Part shown: piece by piece, positions 8,905 to 15,981 of the stretch | Numbering within the stretch: the stretch's first letter is position 1 | Layout of the letters: each line of letters begins with the position of its first letter | Source: Sphingomonas chungangi | GTDB lineage: Bacteria; Pseudomonadota; Alphaproteobacteria; Sphingomonadales; Sphingomonadaceae | Length of the DNA stretch: 64,000 bases | Assembly: GCF_013778325.1 (NCBI RefSeq) | Contig: NZ_JACEIB010000026.1 | Span: 124,001-188,000, forward strand | Direction of reading: 5' to 3' | Notes under the pieces: generated by a model | The model's input: the letters and a program-made list of their open reading frames with translations, nothing else | Database searches by the model: none | What the model was told of the DNA's origin: nothing | Translations under genes and position numbers: made by a program

Positions 8905-8914
8905 TTTCAGGATG
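8905..8914 (+). promoter_or_regulatory. Possible shared operator, copy 2
   Basis: TTTCAGGATG lies just after the stop of the 143-aa gene and upstream of the 218-aa gene. The adjacent AGGATGGTTGGAACCATCC contains an imperfect dyad (GGATGGTT/AACCATCC, about 8924-8942). This supports a protein-binding or hairpin site controlling the genes from 9054 rightward. Confidence 0.35.
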
Positions 8915-9053
8915 ACAATTTGTAGGATGGTTGGAACCATCCGATTCACGATCTGTTCTCATCCTCCGTCAGCAGACCGTCGTCCCGACCCCTCCGGCCG
9001 GGCTCCGCAGCCCCGTTCGCGGGAATGCCGGTCTGCGTCTGGAGGAGATCGAC

Positions 9054-9710
9054 ATGGCAAACAGCCGAATGCCCGCCGTGCGCGCCGAGACCGGCGTCGT
9101 GCGCGAGGTCGAGGGCCGCGAAATCGGCATCGAGCGCGTCTACCACGTCCCCGACATCCACCCGCATGGCCTCGGTCCGTGGCGTGACGAGCCGGACAAG
9201 ATCACGTGGCACGACGCGGACACCGGCCTCGGCTGCATCGTGCGCCGCGCCACCGAAGGGCATCTCGAAGGCTTCGTCGGCGTGGACCCGGGACATCCGC
9301 TGCACGGCTTCCATCACGATGCGCTGGGATCGGGCTTCGACATCGCCGTGCATGGCGGGCTGGACTACAGCCGCCCCTGCGACGACGGGCCCGAGGAGCG
9401 CTCGGTCTGCCATCCCGACGAGGTCGTGCATCGCGGCAGGGCCCGCGCCCACGGCGCCGCGCGTCGATGGTGGTTCGGCTTCAGCGCCGACCAGCCCTAC
9501 GACCTGGTGCCTCGGAAAGCTGCCGGAATCCGTCGCGGCGACGAGGCCCTGACGCGGCCGAAGGTATACCGGACCATCGACTACATGATCGGCGAGTGTC
9601 GGGCTCTCGCCGCGCAGCTCGACGCGATCGCGAATGGCCTTCCGCTGCCGGTCCGCGCATCGGTGCCGCCGGTCGGCCTCGATCCCGACCGGGCGGGAGA
9701 CGGCCGGTGA
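9054..9710 (+). CDS. Mobile-element-type conserved hypothetical protein
   Basis: This 218-aa soluble protein is of unknown function. ATG 9054 has an excellent ribosome site (GGAGGA, 6-7 nt upstream). The pattern of GFVGVDPGHPLHG, VHGGLDY, WWFGFSADQPYDLVP and a C-terminal helix YRTIDYMIGECRALAAQL resembles conserved hypothetical proteins that I associate with phages and plasmids of alphaproteobacteria. No enzymatic motif is certain. Its stop overlaps the GTG start of the next gene (GTGA), so they form a pair. It lies upstream of tnsA on the same strand. Confidence 0.65.
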   Translation: MANSRMPAVRAETGVVREVEGREIGIERVYHVPDIHPHGLGPWRDEPDKITWHDADTGLGCIVRRATEGHLEGFVGVDPGHPLHGFHHDALGSGFDIAVHGGLDYSRPCDDGPEERSVCHPDEVVHRGRARAHGAARRWWFGFSADQPYDLVPRKAAGIRRGDEALTRPKVYRTIDYMIGECRALAAQLDAIANGLPLPVRASVPPVGLDPDRAGDGR

Positions 9711-10486
9711 TCGAGCGTCCCTGGGGGCATTGGCTTCTGCTCACCGATGCCGGCACGTTCGAGGACGCCCATGGCCAGACCTTCCGTTCGGTGCGCGAGT
9801 GCTTCTGGCGCACCCAGCTGCGGATGGGCGGTCGCCCGGATGCGATGGAGACGATGCTCGAGCAGCTGCTCGCGGTGCTGCTGGCGATCGCGCCGGGGCT
9901 GCGCCGCGGCGAGGAACTCGATATCGACCTGTTCGACGGCTGCCGCGGCTACCGGGACTGGTACATGCACTGGCTCGTCGTCGAGAAGCTGGCCGAGGAT
10001 GCCGACGACGGCACCTATCCGACCTGGCGCCTGACGGCGCTCGGCCTGGCCGCAATGAGGATGCTCGCGATCAGCCGGCCGCACGCGATCACCGGCAACA
10101 CCATCGGCCGTGACGCGATCGCCGTGCTGCGCGACATGGAGCGCGTGGTCGGCCCCGCCTCGTCGCGGATGGCGGCGATCGGGGAGATGGCGGCCGACAT
10201 GGACACGGCCTTCGTCCGCGACACGCGGCGGCCGGATCACTGCATCGTGCTGGTGCGCCGCGATCATGAGGGCGACCTCTTGCTCACCCGCACGATCTGG
10301 TCGGTGTCGCTGCCGACCGTCGAGGCCTGCGATGCACTCTATCTCTGGCTCTGCGACCATCTTGATCGGTGGGGCGTGTGGTCGAACATGGCCTGGAGGC
10401 ATGGCGGGGCAAGACTAAGCCAACATCTCATCGCCCTCATGGCGCTGGATGTCACCGCACCGAAAGTCGAGGCCGAGAATAGTTGA
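9707..10486 (+). CDS. Hypothetical protein coupled to the 218-aa gene
   Basis: This 259-aa protein is not recognised. The start is GTG at 9707, overlapping the preceding stop by 4 bases (GTGA). Longer reading to the left only runs antisense-like sequence inside the 218-aa gene. The protein is mostly helical, Leu/Ala/Arg-rich and Trp-containing (ERPWGHWLL, YRDWYMHWLVV), with no TM segment. It ends about 500 bp before the small ORF preceding tnsA. Its job may be linked to the neighbouring transposition genes or it may simply be cargo. Confidence 0.6.
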   Translation: MIERPWGHWLLLTDAGTFEDAHGQTFRSVRECFWRTQLRMGGRPDAMETMLEQLLAVLLAIAPGLRRGEELDIDLFDGCRGYRDWYMHWLVVEKLAEDADDGTYPTWRLTALGLAAMRMLAISRPHAITGNTIGRDAIAVLRDMERVVGPASSRMAAIGEMAADMDTAFVRDTRRPDHCIVLVRRDHEGDLLLTRTIWSVSLPTVEACDALYLWLCDHLDRWGVWSNMAWRHGGARLSQHLIALMALDVTAPKVEAENS

Positions 10487-10991
10487 GTGCTGCGTGAGTC
10501 GGGATTTTCAGGTTGCTTGCCCGATTCGACCGATGAGATTCAGGATGGCAGGACTGTTCTTTCCATCCACAAATATCCAATGAAATCCGGGACTTGACAC
10601 GGAATTTTTCCGCCATCACGCTTAGGGGGTTCCGGTCGATCCCCGTCTGGAACGGCATGAACCAACCGATGGCCGCGATCCGCCATGACGGCGCGCGTCC
10701 GGCCTCGGTGGAAAGGAGATGTCGATGCGGCTGATCGTCTTCGATGACGTCGCACCGCGATGTGAGGCCGCCCCCGTAGCAAGAAACGGCCTCACTCTGC
10801 GGTGCCACCTGAGAACCCACGACGGGTCATCGGAACCGACCCCAAGAATCTGACACTGCCGCGACTCGCGGTCAAGAGCGGATTCCCTCGGCTCGTGCAC
10901 GGCCCGTCGTCTCGAAATCCGTCAATCCCGTCCGGATCGTCTCCGGGCGACTGATCCGTCGCGCCTTCGGCGCGGCGAAGGAGAGAGCATC
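10487..10991. other. Gene-poor stretch upstream of the tns operon
   Basis: About 500 bp without a long gene. It holds a third copy of the TTCAGGATGG motif (10537-10547), a TTGACA hexamer (10594-10599) that could be a -35 element, and one small ORF (10725-10853) with a strong ribosome site. No clear terminator or transposon end was seen. A promoter for the tns operon probably lies here. Confidence 0.5.
10725..10853 (+). CDS. Possible small protein (42 aa)
   Basis: This 42-codon ORF starts MRLIVFDDVAPRCEA and ends at TGA 10851-10853. The support is an AAAGGAG ribosome site 6 nt before the ATG, unusually good for a chance ORF. There is no recognisable domain. It could be a leader or a small protein expressed ahead of the tns genes. 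Two near-invariant Cys positions cannot be judged without homologues. Confidence 0.35.
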   Translation: MRLIVFDDVAPRCEAAPVARNGLTLRCHLRTHDGSSEPTPRI

Positions 10992-11147
10992 ATGAGCGAC
11001 GACATCCGCAAGCCCGGCTCCGATCCGGCCGAAACCCCGCCGGAGCGGCCGGTCCGTCCCATCGCCCCGTGGCCCCGCCACCCTATGCGCCGCGTGTCGG
11101 CCTGGCGTCACCGCGGGCCGCGCAACGCCGCCCCGGCGTCGAACTGA
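10992..11147 (+). CDS. Small basic Pro/Arg-rich protein (51 aa) directly upstream of tnsA
   Basis: This 51-aa ORF begins MSDDIRKPGSDPAETPPERP and ends RNAAPASN. It has a ribosome site (AAGGAGAGA) ahead of the ATG and stops 10 nt before the tnsA ATG, with the tnsA ribosome site (GAGGAGG) overlapping its end. The second half is strongly basic (RRVSAWRHRGPRN), so it could bind nucleic acid or partner a transposition protein. The sequence is not recognised. It sits in the same transcription unit as tnsABC. Confidence 0.55.
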   Translation: MSDDIRKPGSDPAETPPERPVRPIAPWPRHPMRRVSAWRHRGPRNAAPASN

Positions 11148-11157
11148 GGAGGCGGAC

Positions 11158-11985
11158 ATGGTCAGAAACGCAATCAACCTCATTCCGGACCGCACGGACC
11201 CCGCCTATCGGCCGAGCCCGCGCGCACTTCGCCGCATCCTGTGCGGTGAGGCGCCGATCCGGTACGGCGACCGCATCGCCCGGATCACCGTGCTGGAGCA
11301 TGGCGGCCACCGCCGTCCGGTGATCCACCGAGGGTCGAAGCACTCCCGCTTCCGCTTCACCTCGCGCAAGACCGGGCTCACCCAGCTCGGCGAGGGTCGG
11401 ATCGAGGAGTTCTGCGCCTACCGGTGCGAGACCGACGGCGACGTCGTCGACTACCAGTGCCACCCGTTCGAGATCGAGACGATCTGTCCCGACGGTCCGT
11501 TTAGCTACCGGCCCGACTTGGTCCTGCAGCGCCGTGACGGCCCGGTCGAACTGATCGAGCTGAAGCGCACGCCCGACGACATCGATGATCCGGAATACCG
11601 GGAGAGGCTGGCGACCATCCGCGAAGTCGTTCGGCGCGTCGGCTGGCGCTTCCGCATCCTCTACGCCGCCGACGTCTACGGCGAGACCGACGAGATCCGG
11701 CGGCAGCGCTTGAGGAACGTCGAGTCCATCTTCGGGCACCGCAGCCTGAAGCTGTCGGCGAACGAACTGCGGACGGCGCAGCGCCTCGTCGGGAGGGGCT
11801 CGGCGATGACCTGGCGCGTTCTGCGCGACGCGGTGGCGCCGGGCGATCCGCTGGCCGGCAACGACGTGGTCGAATCCCTGCTCGCACGCGGCGTGATCGT
11901 GACCGACGTCGATCTGCCGTTCCATCACAAGACCGTTCTGGAGCCGGTGCGCCCGTTCCGCGGTCCGTCCCTGATCAGGCTGTGA
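11158..11985 (+). CDS. tnsA: TnsA-family transposon endonuclease
   Basis: This 275-aa protein has the TnsA active-site series: acidic E83/E84, D120 in YRPD, and ELIELK with K136. This is a restriction-endonuclease-like fold that cuts the 5' transposon strands so that the element moves by cut-and-paste. The C-terminal about 90 residues resemble the TnsA C-terminal winged helix that contacts TnsC. ATG 11158 has GAGGAGG upstream. The gene starts the contiguous tnsA-tnsB-tnsC-tniQ order typical of Tn7-like elements. All catalytic positions seem intact, so it should be active. Confidence 0.9.
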   Translation: MVRNAINLIPDRTDPAYRPSPRALRRILCGEAPIRYGDRIARITVLEHGGHRRPVIHRGSKHSRFRFTSRKTGLTQLGEGRIEEFCAYRCETDGDVVDYQCHPFEIETICPDGPFSYRPDLVLQRRDGPVELIELKRTPDDIDDPEYRERLATIREVVRRVGWRFRILYAADVYGETDEIRRQRLRNVESIFGHRSLKLSANELRTAQRLVGRGSAMTWRVLRDAVAPGDPLAGNDVVESLLARGVIVTDVDLPFHHKTVLEPVRPFRGPSLIRL

Positions 11986-11989
11986 TCCG

Positions 11990-14404
11990 GTGAACTCCGG
12001 CTGGAACCTGCCGCTGGAGAGTGGCGACCCCGTCGAGATCGACGGGGTCGACTACTATTTCGATCGCATCGATCCCGATGGCGCGGTCACGTTCCGGCCG
12101 CCGGTCGGATCGGGCAAGAGCGACTACATGGTCGTCGACGGAGATGGTTTCCCGCGCAAGCCGACCTGCGACGAGGTCGCCGTCCTCATGCGCGAGAACC
12201 GGATGATCATCCGCGCGAAACCGCTTAGCACCGAGGCGCGCCGCTTCGCGCGGCAGCAGGAGTGGGATGCCGAGCAGGCGCGCAAGCTGGATCCGTCCTG
12301 CCAATTCCGGACGGCGCTCCTCCGCCGCTTCGACGAGATTCCTTGGTCCAAGTCGGACGCTTCGTTGAGGGCGTTCGTGAAGCAGGCGCTCGCCGATCCG
12401 GCGATCAAGAGTCTGCCCGCCGCCAGGATCATCTGCCCCGCGACTCTCCGGTCCTGGCTGCGCGAGCGCGGAGAGGAAGGGCGGCGCCAGGAGCGCGACG
12501 GCGTCTCGATGCGCGGGCGCATGCCCAAGGTGAGGAAGATTCTCCATCCCCTCGAGATCCTCGTCTACTGGGCCGTTCGGAAAACCGTCGTACGCGGTGA
12601 CGCGCAAAAGAACCACGACAGCTATGTTGCCGAGCTCGGGAAGATCAACGCCGGCAAGCCGCTGAACCGCTTCCTGCTGGTGGATCCGCAGAGCGTCGAT
12701 GGAGAGGTCGGCAAGGTTCCGGCGGAATATCCCGTGCCGGCGACCCCGTACAAGCCGATCTCGTACGTCTCCTTCTGGCGGCTGTGCCGGGATCTGCGGA
12801 ACGAGAAGAGCTACGGCCTGAAGACCACGAAGGGTGCCGCGTACCAACGCTATGGCGGCGGGGGCGTCAGCGACCTGCCGACGCACCTCGGCGCGCTCTG
12901 CTGGATCGACGACACGCCCGTGCCGAAGGCCTTCTTCGTGGACGGCGCGACCGGCATCCCGATCGGCGCTGCCGTCATGACCCTGATGCAGGAGGACAAG
13001 ACCCGCGTCGTCCTTGGCTGGGACCTCAGTCCCGGAGCCGGATCGACGGCGACGCTGCTGCGCACGGTGCTGTGCGCCAATTCTCCGAAGGACGTGCCGG
13101 AGGATCTGCTCGCGATCGACGACAATCTGACTTGGCTCCGGCTCCGCCCCGACCGCATCGGCTTCGACAACAGCACCGCGCAGCATGGCCGCTCCGCCGA
13201 GGACGTGCTGGGCGACGCCTACATCGGCACTCGCTTCGTCGAAGCGGGGATGCCCCGGAGCAAAGCCCATGTCGAGGGAGTGATCGGCATCTTCCTCGAT
13301 CTGCTGTTCAAGCACCAGGAGGACGCCAACTACGATATCGCCCGGATGCGTCTGTACGGATATGACCCGGCTGAGCACAAGGTCATTACCTCGATCCAGA
13401 CCGGGCGCCGTCTGCTCGCCCGTGCCGTCATGACCTACAACCTCACCCGCTCGGATGCCCATGACGGCCGCTCGCCCGCGCTCATGTGGAAAAAGGAGCT
13501 GGGGCACCGCCGTCTTTCGGTGATCGAGGACGTGGACCGGTTCGCCCGCGAGATCGGTCGGGTCTATTTCGACATGGAGATGACCCCGGCTGGCATCGAG
13601 AAGTTCAGCCGCCGCTACACCGCCGGGGCGCAACGGATGAAGGAGATCATCCAGGACTTCGAGTCCGGGCGCCGCGTACCGATGGGCGACGTTACGCCGA
13701 AGCAGAGCCGTCGCACCGATAACGACCGGAAGAAGCTGACCTTCAAGGTCAAGATCCGCGTCGACGATGAGGACATCGGCCGGATGCAGGTGTGGAACCC
13801 GTTCGCCATGCGCAACGGCCAGCGGTCCGGCGAATGGGTCACCTTCGAGTGCACCGATCCCGCCACGCACGGCATGCCGCTCTGGCTGCACGAGAGGTGC
13901 CTGGAGCTCGCCGAGCGCGAGGGCCTGGAGTACATCACGGCCGAGCAGCAGGCCACGATCCGAGCGCGTCTCTTCGAGGAGATCGCCAACGTGGACGCGG
14001 CCGCCGCCGAGCGGGAGCGGGTCAAGCTCGGCAAGGCCATCGACAACCCCCGCGTGCGGGCGGTGTTCGCCCAGTACGTCGAGGTGGCGGACGAGCCCGT
14101 CGAGCCTCCCGCGCCGCGCCCGCCCGAGCGGTTCGCGCCGGCGCCGAACGAGTCCGCCGCACCGATCCGCAAGGACGCCGAGGTCCGCACGCCGCGCGTC
14201 AGGCAGAAGGATCCGGCGGAGCCCGAGCGCATGAGGCGCCGCGCCCCGGTCGTGACGGCGCCGCCGCGCCGCGGGCCGCGCAAAGAGAAATCCCGAGATG
14301 TGGACCCGCGCGATGCGGGATCCCGCCGCCAGTCGGCCGATGCGGCCGACCAGCGGGCGCCGAGACGCGCCCGTTCCAACCGCCTGTCATGGAAGGACAT
14401 GTGA
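11990..14404 (+). CDS. tnsB: TnsB-family DDE transposase
   Basis: This 804-aa protein carries an rve-type integrase core with D307 or D308 (WIDDTPVP), D393 (GFDNSTAQ) and E429 (AHVEGVIG). The last two are 35 residues apart as in DD(35)E enzymes. TnsB binds the element ends and performs 3' strand cleavage and joining. The N-terminal 280 residues should hold the end-binding HTH domains. The last 140 residues are Pro/Arg-rich and disordered, fitting the tail that contacts TnsC. The start is GTG at 11990, 4 nt after the tnsA stop, and the stop shares a base with the tnsC ATG (TGATG). Confidence 0.9.
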   Translation: MNSGWNLPLESGDPVEIDGVDYYFDRIDPDGAVTFRPPVGSGKSDYMVVDGDGFPRKPTCDEVAVLMRENRMIIRAKPLSTEARRFARQQEWDAEQARKLDPSCQFRTALLRRFDEIPWSKSDASLRAFVKQALADPAIKSLPAARIICPATLRSWLRERGEEGRRQERDGVSMRGRMPKVRKILHPLEILVYWAVRKTVVRGDAQKNHDSYVAELGKINAGKPLNRFLLVDPQSVDGEVGKVPAEYPVPATPYKPISYVSFWRLCRDLRNEKSYGLKTTKGAAYQRYGGGGVSDLPTHLGALCWIDDTPVPKAFFVDGATGIPIGAAVMTLMQEDKTRVVLGWDLSPGAGSTATLLRTVLCANSPKDVPEDLLAIDDNLTWLRLRPDRIGFDNSTAQHGRSAEDVLGDAYIGTRFVEAGMPRSKAHVEGVIGIFLDLLFKHQEDANYDIARMRLYGYDPAEHKVITSIQTGRRLLARAVMTYNLTRSDAHDGRSPALMWKKELGHRRLSVIEDVDRFAREIGRVYFDMEMTPAGIEKFSRRYTAGAQRMKEIIQDFESGRRVPMGDVTPKQSRRTDNDRKKLTFKVKIRVDDEDIGRMQVWNPFAMRNGQRSGEWVTFECTDPATHGMPLWLHERCLELAEREGLEYITAEQQATIRARLFEEIANVDAAAAERERVKLGKAIDNPRVRAVFAQYVEVADEPVEPPAPRPPERFAPAPNESAAPIRKDAEVRTPRVRQKDPAEPERMRRRAPVVTAPPRRGPRKEKSRDVDPRDAGSRRQSADAADQRAPRRARSNRLSWKDM

Positions 14405-15579
14405 TGACCCGTACCAGCCTCAAGCAGAACCAGCCGATCGGAAGGTCGAAGACCGTGACGTCGCCGCGCCGCGGCCCGCGCGGCGTCCAGGAACGCCGGG
14501 ACGTCCGCGACGCCGGCGGCCCGATTGGCGACGGCGCTCCGTTGGTTGCCGACCGCGTCCGGGACCTGCCCGCCGTCGCGTCGAAGGCGATCCACGAGGT
14601 ATTGCCCCCGCAGCCGTCCGAGGACGAGGTGACGCCCCTCTCGCTGGAGATGCGCGACGCCTTCAAGCGCTTCCGCGTCACCGAGCTGGGATCTCGATCG
14701 GTGAAGGTGGCGCGCGCCATGGCCGCGCTCATGCAGATCCGACTGCCCTATCCGCGCCAGATCGAGTTCATGTCCGAACTCGAGGAGCTGCGGCTCATGG
14801 GGCGGGAGATGCAAGGCCAGGCTCAGTTGGGCATGAGCCTGTTCGAGCGGACCGGCTGCGGCAAGTCCACGGCGGCGGCTCAGTATCGCGCAATGGTCCT
14901 CGCCGAGGCGGCGTCGGATACCATGCCGGTCCTCCACGCCAGGCTCGGCACGAGCGGTACCGCCCGCGATCTCTACGTGTCGATCATGTCGGGTCTCGGC
15001 GACGGCTTCCCGATGGCGGGTACCGAACACACCCTGCGCCGACGCGCCATGACGGCGATGGAGGCTGCCGGGGTGGGACTGCTCATCCTCGACGAAGCCC
15101 ACCACAGCGGACGCAAGACCGGATTCGGCGCGGAGGTGACGGCCGAGCTCAAGATCATGCTCGACACCGGCACGGTGCCGATCGTGCTCCTTGGCACCGA
15201 GGAGGCGATCCCGATCATCGGGGCGGATCGCGAACTGTCCGGCCGCTTCTTCTCGCCGTGCCGGCTCGCGCCGCTCGACGTGAACGACGACGACGACTTC
15301 GATCTCTGGACGGGCTTTCTCAAGGCGCTGGACGCTCGCATGGTCGCCGACGGCATCGTCTCGGCGCCGGCGCAGCTCGCCGTCGAGGAGATCGCGCTCG
15401 CTCTCGGAGAGACCTGCGACGGCATCATCGGGCAGCTGATGCGCGTGATGCTCATGTCGCTGCGCGAGGTCGTGCGCGACGGTCGCGAGCGCATCACCGT
15501 GGCGGATCTGGCGACCGCCGTGGACCAGTGGTCGATCGAGTTGGGCTTCGCCAAGTCCAACCCCTTCAACGATCTCTGA
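14404..15579 (+). CDS. tnsC: TnsC-family AAA+ transposition regulator
   Basis: This 391-aa AAA+ ATPase links target selection to TnsAB. Walker B is LLILDEAHH (D230, E231). Walker A reads ERTGCGKST (148-156): the GK-S/T core is intact, but the first Gly of GxxxxGK[ST] is Glu here. The N-terminal 60 residues are Arg/Pro-rich and probably contact TnsB. The start was set by the TGATG overlap with tnsB, since longer readings run through the tnsB tail. The stop is 7 nt before the ATG of the duplicated tniQ N-terminus. Confidence 0.88.
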   Translation: MTRTSLKQNQPIGRSKTVTSPRRGPRGVQERRDVRDAGGPIGDGAPLVADRVRDLPAVASKAIHEVLPPQPSEDEVTPLSLEMRDAFKRFRVTELGSRSVKVARAMAALMQIRLPYPRQIEFMSELEELRLMGREMQGQAQLGMSLFERTGCGKSTAAAQYRAMVLAEAASDTMPVLHARLGTSGTARDLYVSIMSGLGDGFPMAGTEHTLRRRAMTAMEAAGVGLLILDEAHHSGRKTGFGAEVTAELKIMLDTGTVPIVLLGTEEAIPIIGADRELSGRFFSPCRLAPLDVNDDDDFDLWTGFLKALDARMVADGIVSAPAQLAVEEIALALGETCDGIIGQLMRVMLMSLREVVRDGRERITVADLATAVDQWSIELGFAKSNPFNDL

Positions 15580-15981
15580 GGTCGTCATGGCAGATCACGA
15601 TGACGTCGCGATCACGGCCGCCGGGGATCTCCTCCGGCGGGCCCATGCGTCGCTGCCTGCCCGTAGCACGCCCGTGCGCGGTTCGCCGGGGCCGGCCCGG
15701 CGGCGCCTGTTCACGCCGACCACGCCCGTTCCGGGTGAGTCTCTCCGGGGCCTGGTCGCGCGGGCTTGCGCTGCCAATCTCTGAGGTCGTCATGGCAGAT
15801 CACGACGACGTCGCGTTCACGCCCGCCGGGGATTTCCTCCGGCGGGCCCACGCTTCGCTGCCTGCCCGGAGCATGCCCGTGCGCGGGTCGCCCGCGCCGG
15901 CCCTGCGGCGCCTGTTCACGTCGACCACGCCCATCCCCGGGGAGTCCCTCCGGGGCCTGGTCGCGCGATCATGTGCAGCCA
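15572..15981 (+). repeat. 205-bp imperfect tandem duplication of the tniQ 5' end
   Basis: Two head-to-tail copies (about 15572-15776 and 15777-15981) each contain the ribosome site GAGG, the ATG and 64 codons of tniQ. The encoded peptides match at 55 of 64 positions. The sequence ATCTC occurs at the tnsC end, at the junction and at the tniQ position after the unit, which suggests slippage between short homologies. The divergence means the event is not recent. Confidence 0.9.
15587..15784 (+). CDS. TniQ N-terminal mini-protein (duplicated 5' end of tniQ)
   Basis: This is an intact 65-aa ORF identical at 55 of 64 positions to the N-terminus of the following TniQ, ending just after the family signature GESLRGLVARACAAN. 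It keeps its own ATG and a GAGG ribosome site, 7 nt after the tnsC stop. Its TGA comes from the duplication junction. It may be only a remnant. However, an open frame with mostly conservative changes after this much divergence suggests it may still be made. In Tn7-like systems TniQ contacts TnsC through its N-terminal region, so a free N-terminus could modulate assembly. That last point is inference. Confidence 0.6.
   Translation: MADHDDVAITAAGDLLRRAHASLPARSTPVRGSPGPARRRLFTPTTPVPGESLRGLVARACAANL

Noticed and set aside
10657-10734. 25-codon ORF beginning MNQPMAAIRHDG
   Set aside because: Very short, no ribosome site, and it overlaps the better-supported 42-aa ORF.
11975-13891. 638-codon minus-strand open frame opposite tnsB
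   Set aside because: Shadow of tnsB; composition is Arg/His-rich without any motif.
13615-15588. 657-codon minus-strand frame opposite tnsB and tnsC
   Set aside because: It covers two real genes on the other strand and has no recognisable domain.
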